64,000 bases of DNA from NCBI GenBank assembly GCA_024516155.1, contig JAJJXM010000037.1:535543-599542 (forward strand), written 5' to 3'. The notes beneath the pieces are model-generated. The model was not told where the DNA came from, searched no databases, and worked only from the letters and a program-made list of their open reading frames with translations. A program made the translations under genes and the position numbers. Of this stretch, positions 22,997-34,733 are shown piece after piece. The DNA is from Pyronema omphalodes (taxonomy: Eukaryota; Ascomycota; Pezizomycetes; Pezizales; Pyronemataceae). The stretch's first letter is position 1, and each line of letters opens with the position of its first letter.

Positions 22997-24376
22997 ATGC
23001 CGAAACGCAAGAATACCTTCTCCGGGCCCTCCAGCAAGCGCAGCAAGGCACAGCCCTTCGACCCGCACACCGTTGACGCATCTTCGCTTCCTCCTCGTGC
23101 TGTCGAAACTATCCAGCGTACGATCCGTAGCAACATCACGAATGGCACTAAGAATGTTTTTCGCGCGCTGAAGAAAGTGCGTGGACATGAGACACAGAAA
23201 TTGGTTAAAAGAATAAAGAAGGATAGGACAGACAGGTTGGAGAAGGAATTGGAAGCTGTTAAGGCTATTGGTGGGGAGGAGCTACATAAGATTGCGGAGG
23301 AGCATGTCCTCAGATGCATTGGAAAGAAGAAGAGGATTACACTGCACCCACTGTGGCCCAAGGATCTTACGATACCGGAATTGAAGAAGGAAGAGGAGGC
23401 GAAGATGAATGTTCTAAGCAGACTGTATGGCGCGCCAGCGGTGAAGGAGGCCGTAACGGAGGTTTTGAAGGGTGTGGAGGAGGCAATGGGAATTAAAGTT
23501 GAGGCTGAGGCAAAGACTACGAAGGAAACTGCAGATGAGGATAATACTCAATCGGAGGAGAATGACAAGAAGGAGAAGAAGGCCAAAGAAGCTAACGAAA
23601 AGGAACGCAAGAAACCAGTGACTAAGGCTGGTGAGGAGGATGAGGATGACGATGAGGAAGATGAGGAGGATGAGGAGGAGGAGGAAGAGGGTGAAAATTT
23701 ACCGGAAGAGAATCTTAATGAAGATGATCTATGGGATCGCCTCATGGACCCCAATTCAAAAGACTTTGCAGCATTCGAAGAGCGCATTGGTGCTTCTGAA
23801 GACGAAGACGAAGGCGACGATGATAACCACGACGAGCTTACACGAACCGACGACGAATGGTCAGGAGGATCCGAAGCAGAGGATGACGACGAGGACGAAA
23901 AGAAGGCACCCGAACTTAAAAAGAAGACTTTAGCCGTTGCAGCAGAGAAGCCAAAGAAGGCAACCAAGGCAGCACCCGCTCCTCCAGCATCCTCTACATT
24001 TTTACCATCTCTGATGTCAGGCTATGTGTCCGGTGGTGACAGTGATCCGGATGCCGAGTGGCATGAGCAAAACGCAAAGCGCGGCCCACCAGAGAAGAAG
24101 GAGAGAAAGAACAGAATGGGACAGCAGGCACGAAGAGCTTTATGGGAGAAGAAATTTGGAGCTCGTGCAAACCATGTGCGCCAGCAGCAGGAGAAGGAGC
24201 AGGCAAAGAAGTTAAAGGCGGAGAAGAAGAAGATGGAGAAGGAACAGGAAAAAAAGAGAATCGCGGATGCTCCTATGCATCCCAGTTGGGAGGCAGCAAG
24301 GAAAGCAAAGGAGAAGGCAGCGGCTATGGCTTCAGCAATTTCAAAGCCCCTGGGAAAGAAGATTACGTTCGACTAG
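22997..24376 (+). CDS. BUD22: Bud22-family ribosome biogenesis protein
   Basis: Bud22/SRFBP1 proteins act in the nucleolus in maturation of small-subunit rRNA. This is a single exon of 459 aa starting in a strong context (CCACCATG). The N-terminal third is a basic helical region (IQRTIRSNITNGTKNVFRALKKVRGHETQKLVKRIKK) in which conserved His/Lys positions of the family can be seen. A long Asp/Glu-rich block (about 213-300) follows. The hallmark C-terminal part PSLMSGYVSGGDSD and KKERKNRMGQQARRALWEKK precedes a Lys/Glu-rich helix. The size fits the family. The acidic block is encoded by GAG/GAT/GAC runs, which explains the Ser-rich open frame on the other strand. Confidence 0.88.
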   Translation: MPKRKNTFSGPSSKRSKAQPFDPHTVDASSLPPRAVETIQRTIRSNITNGTKNVFRALKKVRGHETQKLVKRIKKDRTDRLEKELEAVKAIGGEELHKIAEEHVLRCIGKKKRITLHPLWPKDLTIPELKKEEEAKMNVLSRLYGAPAVKEAVTEVLKGVEEAMGIKVEAEAKTTKETADEDNTQSEENDKKEKKAKEANEKERKKPVTKAGEEDEDDDEEDEEDEEEEEEGENLPEENLNEDDLWDRLMDPNSKDFAAFEERIGASEDEDEGDDDNHDELTRTDDEWSGGSEAEDDDEDEKKAPELKKKTLAVAAEKPKKATKAAPAPPASSTFLPSLMSGYVSGGDSDPDAEWHEQNAKRGPPEKKERKNRMGQQARRALWEKKFGARANHVRQQQEKEQAKKLKAEKKKMEKEQEKKRIADAPMHPSWEAARKAKEKAAAMASAISKPLGKKITFD

Positions 24377-26300
24377 GTGGATTCGGCCATGTCATGTTAA
24401 ATATTTATGCACTAATTTTTCTCTTCGATATGTGATTTCCATTGCTCTGTGAATCTTACTGCTCCTTGAGTGTGATGGTTGGTACACGCATCATTCCACT
24501 AGTCAGCATCTATCACTCGTCCCAACGCCAATATTACGTCATGACATTAGTCCATTACGTGTTATAAATTTTTTGTTAGAGGTTATGACAAGTCTTGGTT
24601 TAATGTAACTTATAAAATGCTCTCCAGTGAAGAATAAGTCCAAAAACTAGACGCATTACAGAGCAAAAAATATAACCCATGTGTGTAACTCCTACATAAA
24701 ATGTAGCGTGTATCGAATGTAAAGAACGACCCTTATCGGGACACGAGACTTGAGCAACTGTCAATGAATATGTGTCATCAAATCAATTCTAATACACCAA
24801 TACATCTATGCTTATCTAAAATCGCAATCGCACAGAATCAATCCATTCCGTCCATAGCCTGCCGGAATAAACTTGACCCCGACTCCTCTCCGCATGTATA
24901 CAACAGTTACCACAAATTCGAAAGCATGGTATGTTTGTTCGGATGCGGAAACATTGAAACACGAAATTCCAAGGCATCAGGTTGGTTCAGTTATGTAGCC
25001 AAATTGGAAAATCGGCAGTGGTGACAAGACTGCGGTGGGGCATGGCGGAAGCGGCATGTGCGAGTCACCGGAGAGTCTGGGGTAGGGGGGTCTGGGGTAC
25101 ATACTTAGGGTCTGGGGTACAGTAATGGCTTGGCGAGGGTCTCCGCATTTCTGTCTGAAGATGAAGATGGACTTGAGCGAGGTAGAGGGACGTCGTGAAT
25201 ACTTGTCTCCGGGGTTACAGATACAATTGGATGTGATTAATGCTGTCTTGCAGTATTACAGTGGGGCGGACATGATTTATTTTGTTACTTTCCATCTTCG
25301 TACTACTATGTATTGTCAATTCCCAGCTCATCATCTATGTACCATACGGCATTCAAGGATATCTACCGGGCTCAAAACCCTAATGATTCACCCCGATTAG
25401 ATAATGTTACATACCACAGAGCGGGGGAGCCGAAACTTCCCCGAGCACCACTTCACTCGTTCCTTGTACATAACCAGGCGCAATTTATTACTTATCTCCA
25501 CCCAGCTACGGCGTAGGAGATCCGAGATCCGACTGACAGTGTGGAATCATTTCTGATTTGGGCCCTTTTTTTCTTAGGGCAGCAAAGGTGTTTTGCGCCG
25601 CCACAAGTCTCGATCGGGCTCGGGATGTATAGTTGGTTCGCTGTTATGGTTCCGAAAGCGGTTAGGTATCCGCAACACAACGGCGGGATGGTTGGCAGAA
25701 AGTTATGTACTCATCCATACATATAACCCCGCTTGAATTCCTCCCCCCCATCCTTCTGGAAAATATTTACTGCCGGGAAAGAAAATATGGTGCAACAACA
25801 AGGAAATTTTACAGCGCAAAATTCGAAATATTTCACCACCACGATGCAACACTCATGATATCTGGGAGAAATCACATGCATGGGAAGAGGGACAACAATT
25901 GTACGACTCAGCATTACACATCACATGTCTCAACAACGAATTTAAGTTTCGACAACAGCTCCACGCGACGTTAATGACATGGATCCATACAAATTCGTCA
26001 ACGTATCCTGCAGGCACCAGCGAACCATATCATCAGAAATCACTAACTATGGTTCGCTTAATTACTGTTCCTGATCGACATATGCAATAATATCAGACAA
26101 AACGATACCTTTTTTCTGTTACAATGATATTGACAAATTGACCAAAGCCATATAGAAACAAACCAACTCCTAACCAAAAAAAACCCCCCCCGCTAATCCA
26201 GTTCGCCAAAAGGAAAAGAAAAAAAAATAAACTCCCGGACATAACCATCATCATCATCATCACCATCATCGTCATACAGCCCTCCTTATCCTCAACTGCA
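24377..26300. other. Intergenic, no gene recognised
   Basis: About 1.9 kb with only short open frames and no splice pattern that joins them. A ggtctggggtac-type direct repeat lies near 25,077-25,122, and a (CAT)n stretch near 26,246-26,270. Confidence 0.6.
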
Positions 26301-26648
26301 CTAAACCCTCCCAAAAGCATTCCTAAACCCCCCAATAAATTTCCTTCCATACCACCTCCACCACAGCATCACAAAAACTATGAACACCCAACAAACCCCG
26401 GCACTACTCCATAGTATCATCCGTGCAATATCCGAGCTATTCGATTCTTGGAGATGGGAAACTGGAAATTCTATTGTTGAGTCTTGCAGGGTTATTTTAG
26501 GAACTTTGAGGTTTGCTGTGATGACTAATACGACACCGGAGGTTGGAGTATCGTGGATTATTGAGGGGGTTGAGTTTTGGGAATGATGGTAGGAGGGGTA
26601 GCCAGGATATTGTTGGGGTTGGGAGTTGAGATATATTGAAGACGACAT
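26301..26648 (-). CDS. Possible small single-span membrane protein
   Basis: A 115-aa frame from ATG 26,648. It is polar and Ser/Pro/Gln rich at the start, then has one likely membrane helix near the C-terminus (about residues 80-99, GVCWVFIVFVMLWWRWY), followed by a short basic tail (GRKFIGGFRNAFGRV). There is no family match that I know. An overlapping frame starts at 26,802, so the true 5' end is unsure. It could be a chance frame. Confidence 0.3.
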   Translation of the reverse strand: MSSSIYLNSQPQQYPGYPSYHHSQNSTPSIIHDTPTSGVVLVITANLKVPKITLQDSTIEFPVSHLQESNSSDIARMILWSSAGVCWVFIVFVMLWWRWYGRKFIGGFRNAFGRV

Positions 26649-29600
26649 GGTATTTCTTTCGTGGGGACAATGAAGAGAGGGGAAAAGTCTGGTTTTTCAA
26701 CGGTTGCGAGTATCGATACTTGATACCCCGCCTCATATGTACCAGGTGGGGTTTATATTCTTTATATTCTTTATCATCATCGGCATATATCTCTTCAAGC
26801 ACAACAACAACCGAACAAGCACAACCAACAACAACAACTAGGACAACACATAGCCAGTCATCGAAGTCATCTGAGTCAACAAATGACGTCCAAGGCGTGG
26901 TAGTGTTGGGGTTAGGTTGAGTATTACCTAGGGTTACCCATTTCCGGCGTACTGACAGCCTGACTGTCTGGCTACTTGCTTGTCTGTGCTTCTACTACAA
27001 CACTCGAAGCGCCGACTCTATAGTAGTGGCGCTTTTTCGTCTTGGCTTTCGTTACACATTCCACAGCTCTGATTCTACAGCTCTCAGCTCATAATTCAAA
27101 CGCAATTCACGATAATTCATCACCTTCGTCTTGAAGCGGGGTATCAATGTCTTCCTGGTCTTCGGCAAGTTGAATGTGAAAGGCTTAAGTCGTACAAATA
27201 TCGCAGGGCCCGGGCGGCATTAACCGAGCCGGGGATCGGGGGTCTCGGGTGGCGGAATTAGCCGAAACTGGGAAGCGAGCAACGGGGTCATGTGGTTGGA
27301 AATAAGAAACGAAATGCAGCTGATGGTTTGGTGCTGTGCTTTTCGGCGGAGGGGATTGAGGGATTGATGAATTTGGTACTGAGGAATTGGGGGATCGATG
27401 GACCGATGATGTGATGGATTGGTTTATGGCTGATGGGCTGGTTGAGGCGTTGACGCGTGGGATGGTATGATGGCAGGCCTGATTGGCGGGGAACCGGAAA
27501 CGCGAAAACAGAGAAATACAGCAACACAGTAACACAGGAACATCATATCCCGCCGGAGGTCCCTATTGCTTTGATCCCTTCTTCTTCTTTGTTGGAGAAG
27601 CTATCGATGACACCGATGAACGCCGCTGCGATTATACCGAATGCATATCTCGATTGCATAAAAGATCATCCATGCGCCAGAGGAGGGTCGGAAGTTTCGC
27701 TTTCGCTCCGCAACGACAGATGGAAGATGAAAACGCAGATGCAAATAATAATACCAGCAATCTCATCCATCCTAATCTCGGGGATAAAAAAAGGTTGTTG
27801 TATCTTGTCGGCAATCGATCCATGTCGTCGGAGAACATGATGACGGTTGGAGATGCTGATACCGGCTTTGATTAATCTTTTGGTTCATTAACTATCGATA
27901 CGATTTACTTCCGTACTTGATGAAGTATCTTTGTTATCCCGAGACCCGACGGATCAACTGGGTTGATGATGAATAATAACTCCGAAACTTTCAAGCTTCC
28001 ATTCAACCCTCCCTCTCCAACAGCCCTCGAGAATCCGCCAAAGCGAACCAAAAGGTGGATGGGGGTGGTGGTTAACGGTAACTCCAGGTCCACAAATCAT
28101 TCATGATTCTCCCGATTCAAGATTTGAAATTCCAAATCCAAGATCCCATATTCAGGATCCGCAATTGAGTTACCGATAGCAACCGATAGCAACCGATAGC
28201 GACACAGTATCTTCTATCCAGAGTCGTTGCGAGGGCGAAGGTGAAGATGAAGTTTCAAGAAAATCGGTTGTCTTAAGGGTGAATACCGGTTATGATCGAT
28301 ATCTTCGATAGGATTGGACCCTCGCGGTGACGGGGATAGTTATTGATGACTCAATGTCGTGATAAAGGGGTGTCCAAATGTGGATGGATGTACGGAGGTT
28401 TCCTGAAGGTACTACGGAGGAACTGTATTGGATGGGCCGTTAGATTCAACAGCATCTTTAACAGCGTCTTTACAGAGGAAAGATGAAGACGAAGCCAAAG
28501 ACCAAGAAGAAAAAGAAGAGGAGGGTAGATCATCTATCACCAACCTTCACAACAACCCCATCTCATCTCATCTGTTCCATCAACGACTTCATTCAATCTC
28601 ATCTCATCCGTTTCATCCAGCGCCCAGAAAAAAATCCCAGGAATACAATGCTCAGGATGTATCAATTGCTGTGACAGTATCATCTACCGCCAGAAAACCG
28701 TCGCCGATAATCATCTCGAGATACCGATACCGATGAAGATGGCTGAAAAACTAATCTCGACTAATAGGCGGTTTTCCATCTGTGGAGACACATCGGGATT
28801 ATCCTTCGGGGGTCCCTTCGGGGGTCTCTTTGGGGTTCATCGGTTTGGTATATCGGTATTACCGGTACTATCGGTATTGCTGACAAAGTTGACAAAGTTG
28901 ACAAAGTTAACACAGTTGTTTCTAGGTTCTCGTTTCAATCGACGTATGGATTAGTATTGCAGGAATCAGAAGATCAAACCTTTCACCTGTAACCTAATTC
29001 CAGTTCCAGCATCACACAGGCACACACACCTTGCACATTGCACATTGCACATTGCACCGAACTCCGGATTCATCACTAACCCCACGCTGATTCAATTCAC
29101 CATACATAGTCCCATTCTATCCCGTCGCATCTCGCTCATCCCCGTCTTCATCCAACAGTTAACGGAACTCAGTCTACCGGTCCACCGGTCCACCGTTCAT
29201 CTAACTCAACTCCACATTCAACAAGCGAAAGTCGGTGGGTTAGAGGGCTGGATAGAAACCTGCATTTAACTAATCATTACAAGTGGTTAGCTTGCAGACT
29301 TATAGGCTTACAGACTATGTACATATCAGCTATGTATCGGATAAATTGCCGCAAGTTACGGTACATTTCTTCCCGAGCCATACACTATGTAAGGTTACGA
29401 TGCCACTTTATGAATACATACGTTATATTACATACGTGATGAGTGATTAGAAATGAGGAATAACTCTACATATTCTTCGGATTTACCCTCGTTGTATTCT
29501 ATGAACTGATACATACGGAGCACAGAAGCCGTGATTGGGGCGATTAGGCTTCGTTCAGTAGAGGGGGGAAACACTGGATTTAACTTCCGTGGTGCTTATA

Positions 29601-32600
29601 TTATAATCCTTCACCGCACTGCACCGTGACTTTTATTTCTCGCTCTACATATTTCTCGCTTCTTGGTGTCTGGCTATGTATGGGTTTACAGATTTTAAGG
29701 ATTTTAAGGATTTTATGATTATCACGTTCCGAGCGTAATGGTCCTGGAATGGTTAATACATACTGTACTTAATCTCCCCCGCCACTGGTGAAGTAAAAGC
29801 AAAGTTCTGAAGATCTTTTTGGTGCTTCTTATCTAACCTCATCTTACACACACAGACATAAAATCTGCATCTACATCTAGCCTCTCCCCCCCTGGTCCCC
29901 GCCCCCTCAATCTACTTATATGTATCCCCCAGGAACCACCAAAAACACGCCGCAGATATGTATGTCCATATGTCCATATGTACATATGTATAGTGCGTAA
30001 TCTACGGCAATACCATCGCGAAGCCCCGGAGTCGCGGAGTATCAACATGTCTCCCCGCGGAGAAGGCTGGTTTCTGTATGTACGGTAGGTAGGTAGATCA
30101 CTTGTGCGTTAGCAGGGGTTCTTTTTTTATGGTGACAGGGGTTGATTTTACATCCACCATACATACGAAAAATACCATATCCATAGGTAACGATGTCTGG
30201 TTTACATATCTAATTTTTTTTATGTATATATGTACACCACTACTTTATTTTGCTGCTGAGGAATAATAATGTATAGTCTTGCATATGGTGTGGCATAGAT
30301 ACATACAGAGAAATCGACGGATGATGTGGTGCTATGTATGTAGGTAGGTATGTACTCGTGGCCAGCTTCTAGATATAGATTAAGTGCACCACAGCTCCAT
30401 AGAAGGATTTTCTGGGTTTTCAGGGAACATACGAGGGCACTTGAAGCTGGGGGGACGGTGGGATGGTGGATGAACTTTTTCGCAGACTGCAGAGTGCGGA
30501 GGAGAAAGCATAGTTACTGATACTATAGTTAAAGCGGAAGTGATATGATCCGATCTTTTTCACATTTGGATTTTTTTTTCTGGATGCTCCCTGGCATCCC
30601 CAAGTTTCCGCGGCTCCCCATAAATCTCCAGAAATAACAGTCTAATCAATCTGTAACGTATGTCATATATATTCATAATACTTTCGATATATTGTTTTTC
30701 CCCGTGAAATACAATCTATATATGTATTCGTAATTTCCATTGTCCATTGTCTTCATCTTTTCATCTCATCTCTATACATACACCGGACATACGGAAAAAC
30801 CAACTACTGTATGTATAACAGCCTGTATGTAGATGTATGCCACCATAACTAACCCCCCACTCCGGCACCTCCCACATCACACTAAGCCTATCGGAACGCA
30901 AGTTCCGTAACCGCTCCGCCGCTAAGGAATGCCGGAAAAATATTAGCCCGATTATAGCTTGGCTAGGCTGATAGTTGATTAGTCCGAGGGAAGGACGGAG
31001 ATGTGCGAGAAGAAGACTGCGACGACGGGGAGTATGTACAGTACAGTCTGTACCCATACGGCCCCGCTGCTGCATAGAAGTGGCGTTCGGGGGCGTATAT
31101 GTAGCATCTATAAGACTCAAATTTATCGATAAGACGAAAAGTTGATATTTTTGTTTTTCCTTTTGATTGATTCCTTAGCGGAAAATAAGAAGAAATAAGA
31201 AAATAAATCTATGCACGGCTTATCCTCAGGTACCATAGAGTAAAAAGCCGCAAACTTGTAACTGGGGATAATCCGTTAGCGACGTGGCGGTCGAAGGCGA
31301 AACAAGTGCATATGGTGTACTGCTCTGCTTTGCTAGCTCCCGACTGGTTGCTGGTTGCTGCTGAGCTTCATGGGATGGATGCTACAGGTTCTCTGCATGG
31401 AAATTGCGGGAGAAGCTGTCGATGCTGACAGGATGGATAAACAGGGACAGATGGACAGGGACAGAGATAGAGAGAGATACAACAGAATAATACGGGATGG
31501 ATAGTCATAGGACGGATAAACAGAATACGGTTCACCATACATACGATAGATGATCAATTTGATGTTTCAATCAGCCAAAATTTCAGTCAGCATATCATGC
31601 ACATCATCATTTCATTTTTCGAAATTTCCTATAGAAAGAAGAAGAAAAAAAAGAAAGAAATTGAGTTGAATATTTCTCGATTACTATTCTGCTTACCGCC
31701 ACAAACCAACCAAATTCCCCGGAAAATAATACATGTCGAAAATAATATGTAAATCCATATGTATAGTGTTATGTTGACGAGGACGAGACTTCGATCGGAC
31801 ATCGGACTTCTAGCCGACATCTTCGGCGGTTTCATAACCCCCATCAACCTCCTACCTCTTCGGCATGCCGGTGACGCGAGCCAAGCCACTAACCTTGCAG
31901 CCCCAAAGCTTCGCGAGAACCTCGGAGTGCTAAACAGCCAGACAGGCCTGGCGGAGCAACGTTTAGTGCGCGGATAACTCAGCGAAGCAACGCGGGTGCA
32001 GCAACGGAGCGCTGTGTTGGGAAGGGGCTTGCGGAACGCGGTTTCAAACTTTCACTTTGGAAATTCGGCGAGGTTGACTGTTGGTGGGGCCGGCATCTGA
32101 AGCGGGGAGTGGGAGTGGGAGTGGGAGTGGGAGTGGGAGTGGGAGTGGGAGATGATGATGATGATGATGATGATGATTTGGTATGGCTATAGTTGGCTAG
32201 TAAGATCCCTAATATCCCTAAGATCCCTAATATCCTACCAACCATGTAATTTTGTACATACAGGCACTCTGGGGAATGGGGAATAATGTGGAGATGTGGA
32301 GAACGGCTGGTTTTCTGGGGTATGGAGAAACTGGAGGAAAGAATTTTCTATGATTTGCTTTTGCTTCTTCTCCGCAGATTCCATGGATGAGCATGTCGCA
32401 TGCTGATTTTTTTTTTTTTTTTTTTTGAGGGCTTTCTTTTATTGGTCGCGGAAGAAGATGGACGGAGTTTCTATGGTTATGCCTGCACCCCGTAGCGAGG
32501 AGGCTCTTAGTTAGGCCCAGCTCACGGAATAACTGTTGCTTCACGTGATGTTCCCGTAAAGTCTTGGATGGAGATGTAACTTCAATGCAATGTTTCTTTA

Positions 32601-32990
32601 TTTTGTGAGAATGAAAATGTCGTTTTGACGGTTCTACAAGAAGGAAATTTGATTTTCTGTAAAACTAAAATTGACAATTCTCGCCGATAGAAATCGAAAA
32701 ACACACGGAATTCCTTCCATGGAGCAACACTCGCCGCCACCAGTCCCCTCTAAACTACGTGACATGATGTCACCCATTTAGACCCGGGACCACGCATCCT
32801 AAGCTCCATTACCCAATTGCCCCCCTGCGACATTTTCCTCGAGCAGCTCCGACCAAGCTTGACTTTTCTCATGGCTAGTGGAAAGGGAAACCCCACCGCC
32901 CCCATACTGCCAGCATCGCTTAGCGTCTATGGGGTTGCTGCTACTGCTATGTAGTATGTAACGGAGATGCTCACCTCCGTGGATCGGGCA
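26649..32990. other. 6.3-kb gene-poor stretch
   Basis: Overlapping open frames at 27,185-27,875 on both strands (up to 130 aa) are not convincing. The rest is low complexity. It includes accgatagca units at 28,173-28,200, gttgacaaa units near 28,880-28,908, tgcacat units at 29,033-29,056 and (ggta) units near 30,084-30,096. (GGGAGT)n at about 32,102-32,150 runs directly into (GAT)n at 32,151-32,176. A T run of about 20 lies at about 32,408-32,426. The 31,780-32,010 patch looks more GC rich than its surroundings, but I find no gene in it. Confidence 0.6.
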
Positions 32991-33000
32991 TATATATAAT
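32991..33000 (+). promoter_or_regulatory. TATA box of the hexose transporter
   Basis: TATATATAAT lies 113 bp upstream of the ATG at 33,113, with a pyrimidine-rich stretch between. Confidence 0.6.
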
Positions 33001-33112
33001 CCGTTTAATCCCCCCAGCTCTTCCCCGTATTCCCCATATTTTTCAAACCCCACAAATCATCTGCAGCCAGTCCTTTCTGCAGTTAAAACACACAGACACA
33101 GTTCTTTTCACC

Positions 33113-34733
33113 ATGGGTTTTATGTTGAAGAAACCGGCCAATGAGGTCGGTAAGTCTGGCCCTGCCATTCTTGTCGGTCTCTTTGTCGCCTTTGGAGGTG
33201 TCTTGTTTGGGTATGTTACCACCTCGTCTTTTTATTGCTCTCTCTTTCTCTATCCATCAATTGATTTGTCTAACTGTTTTTTTCTTCAATAGATATGATA
33301 CTGGTACTATCTCTGGTATCTTGGCCATGGACTTCTTCAAGGAGCAGTTCGCCCGCCACTGGGACGCCGAAGGAAAGCCTTACCTTACCTCCACCGAGAC
33401 TTCCTTGATCGTCTCAATTCTTTCCGCCGGAACCTTCTTCGGAGCTCTCGGAGCTTCCTTCCTTGCCGACACCATCGGACGTCGTCTTGGACTCATTATC
33501 TCCTGTCTAGTCTTCTGTGTCGGAGTAGCTCTTCAAACTGCAGCCGTTGAGCAAAACCTCTTCGTCGCTGGTCGTGCTGTTGCCGGATTCGGAGTCGGAC
33601 TTCTCTCAGCCATTGTTCCTCTCTACCAATCCGAGTCTGCACCTAAATGGATCCGTGGAACCATTGTCGGATGTTACCAATGGGCTATTACTCTTGGACT
33701 TTTCCTTGCCTCCTGCGCAAACCAAGGTTCCATGAACCGCAAGGACACTGGATCCTACCGTATCCCTATTGCCATCCAGTTCCTCTGGGCTTTGATCCTT
33801 ATCATCGGAATGGCTATTCTCCCCGAAACCCCCCGATTCCTGATCATGCGTGATCGCTACGATGATGCCTTGAAGGCTCTCTCCCGTCTCCGTAAAGTCT
33901 CCACCGAGGACCCTGCCTTGATTGCCGAGCTCGAGGAAATCCAGTCCAACTACACCTACGAGATTTCTCTCGGAAAGGGAACCTTCGCCGACTGTTTCCG
34001 CTCCGGAATCCGAAAGCGTCTCTTCACCGGTTGCTGTATCCACGCTCTCCAGCAACTTACCGGAATCAACTTCATCTTCTACTACGGAACCCACTTCTTC
34101 CAACAATCCGGAATCAAAGCCGCCTTTACCATCGCATTGATTACCAACCTTGTCAACATCTGCTCCACCGTCCCCGGTCTTTGGCTCGTTGAAAAAGCCG
34201 GTCGTCGCCCCCTTCTCCTATGGGGTGCCGTCGGTATGTGTATCTTCCATTTCATCGTTGCCATCGTCGGTGTCGCCACAACTTCTGATGTCGCAAACAA
34301 CGTCCTAATCGCATTTGTTTGTTTATTCATTGCATTCTTCGCCGCATCTTGGGGTCCTACCGCATGGGTTGTCACCGGAGAAATCTTCCCGCTCAAGATC
34401 CGTGCCAAGGGTCTTTCTATGGCTGTTGCTACCAACTGGCTTTTTAACTGGGCATTGGCTTATGCTACTCCTTACCTTGTTGATGAGGGCCCTGGAAATG
34501 CAGCATTGGGCTCCAATGTTTTCTTCATTTGGGGTGGTGCTACGTTCTTGTGTGTCCTCTTTGTTTACTTCTTGATCTATGAGACCAAGGGTCTGTCTTT
34601 GGAAGAGGTCGATGAGCTTTACCAGTCTGTTCCCTCTGCCAGGGCTTCAATTGGTTGGACCCCCAGAGAGGACTACAGGGAGGCTATGGAGAAGGGAAAG
34701 ATCGAGGCCGAGCATACTGAGAAGGCTAACTAA
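33113..34733 (+). CDS. MFS hexose transporter, high-affinity glucose type
   Basis: A plasma-membrane sugar:proton symporter of the fungal sugar transporter family, with 12 expected membrane segments. Exon 1 is 33113-33210, a GTATGT intron of 82 bp follows, and exon 2 is 33293-34733; the product is 512 aa. The splice restores GGVLFGYDTGTISGI in the first membrane helix. The other family motifs are DTIGRRLG, AGRAVAGFGVGLLSAIVPLYQSE, PETPRFL, QQLTGINFIFYYG, EKAGRRPLLL and YETKGLSLEEVDELY. Codons are strongly biased (GGA, AAG, CTC, ATC), as expected of a highly expressed gene. It most resembles the high-affinity glucose carriers and sensors (Neurospora hgt-1/rco-3 group), but the exact substrate cannot be read from the sequence. 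Confidence 0.93.

Noticed and set aside
23548..23967. Ser-rich minus-strand frame
   Set aside because: It is the antisense of the Asp/Glu-rich block of BUD22.
27185..27875. Overlapping 116-130 aa frames on both strands
   Set aside because: Irregular composition, overlapping on opposite strands, no splice signals and no recognised domain, so I could not choose one as real.
32405..32430. Second poly(A)-tailed insertion (T run on this strand)
   Set aside because: No matching direct repeat could be found around it.
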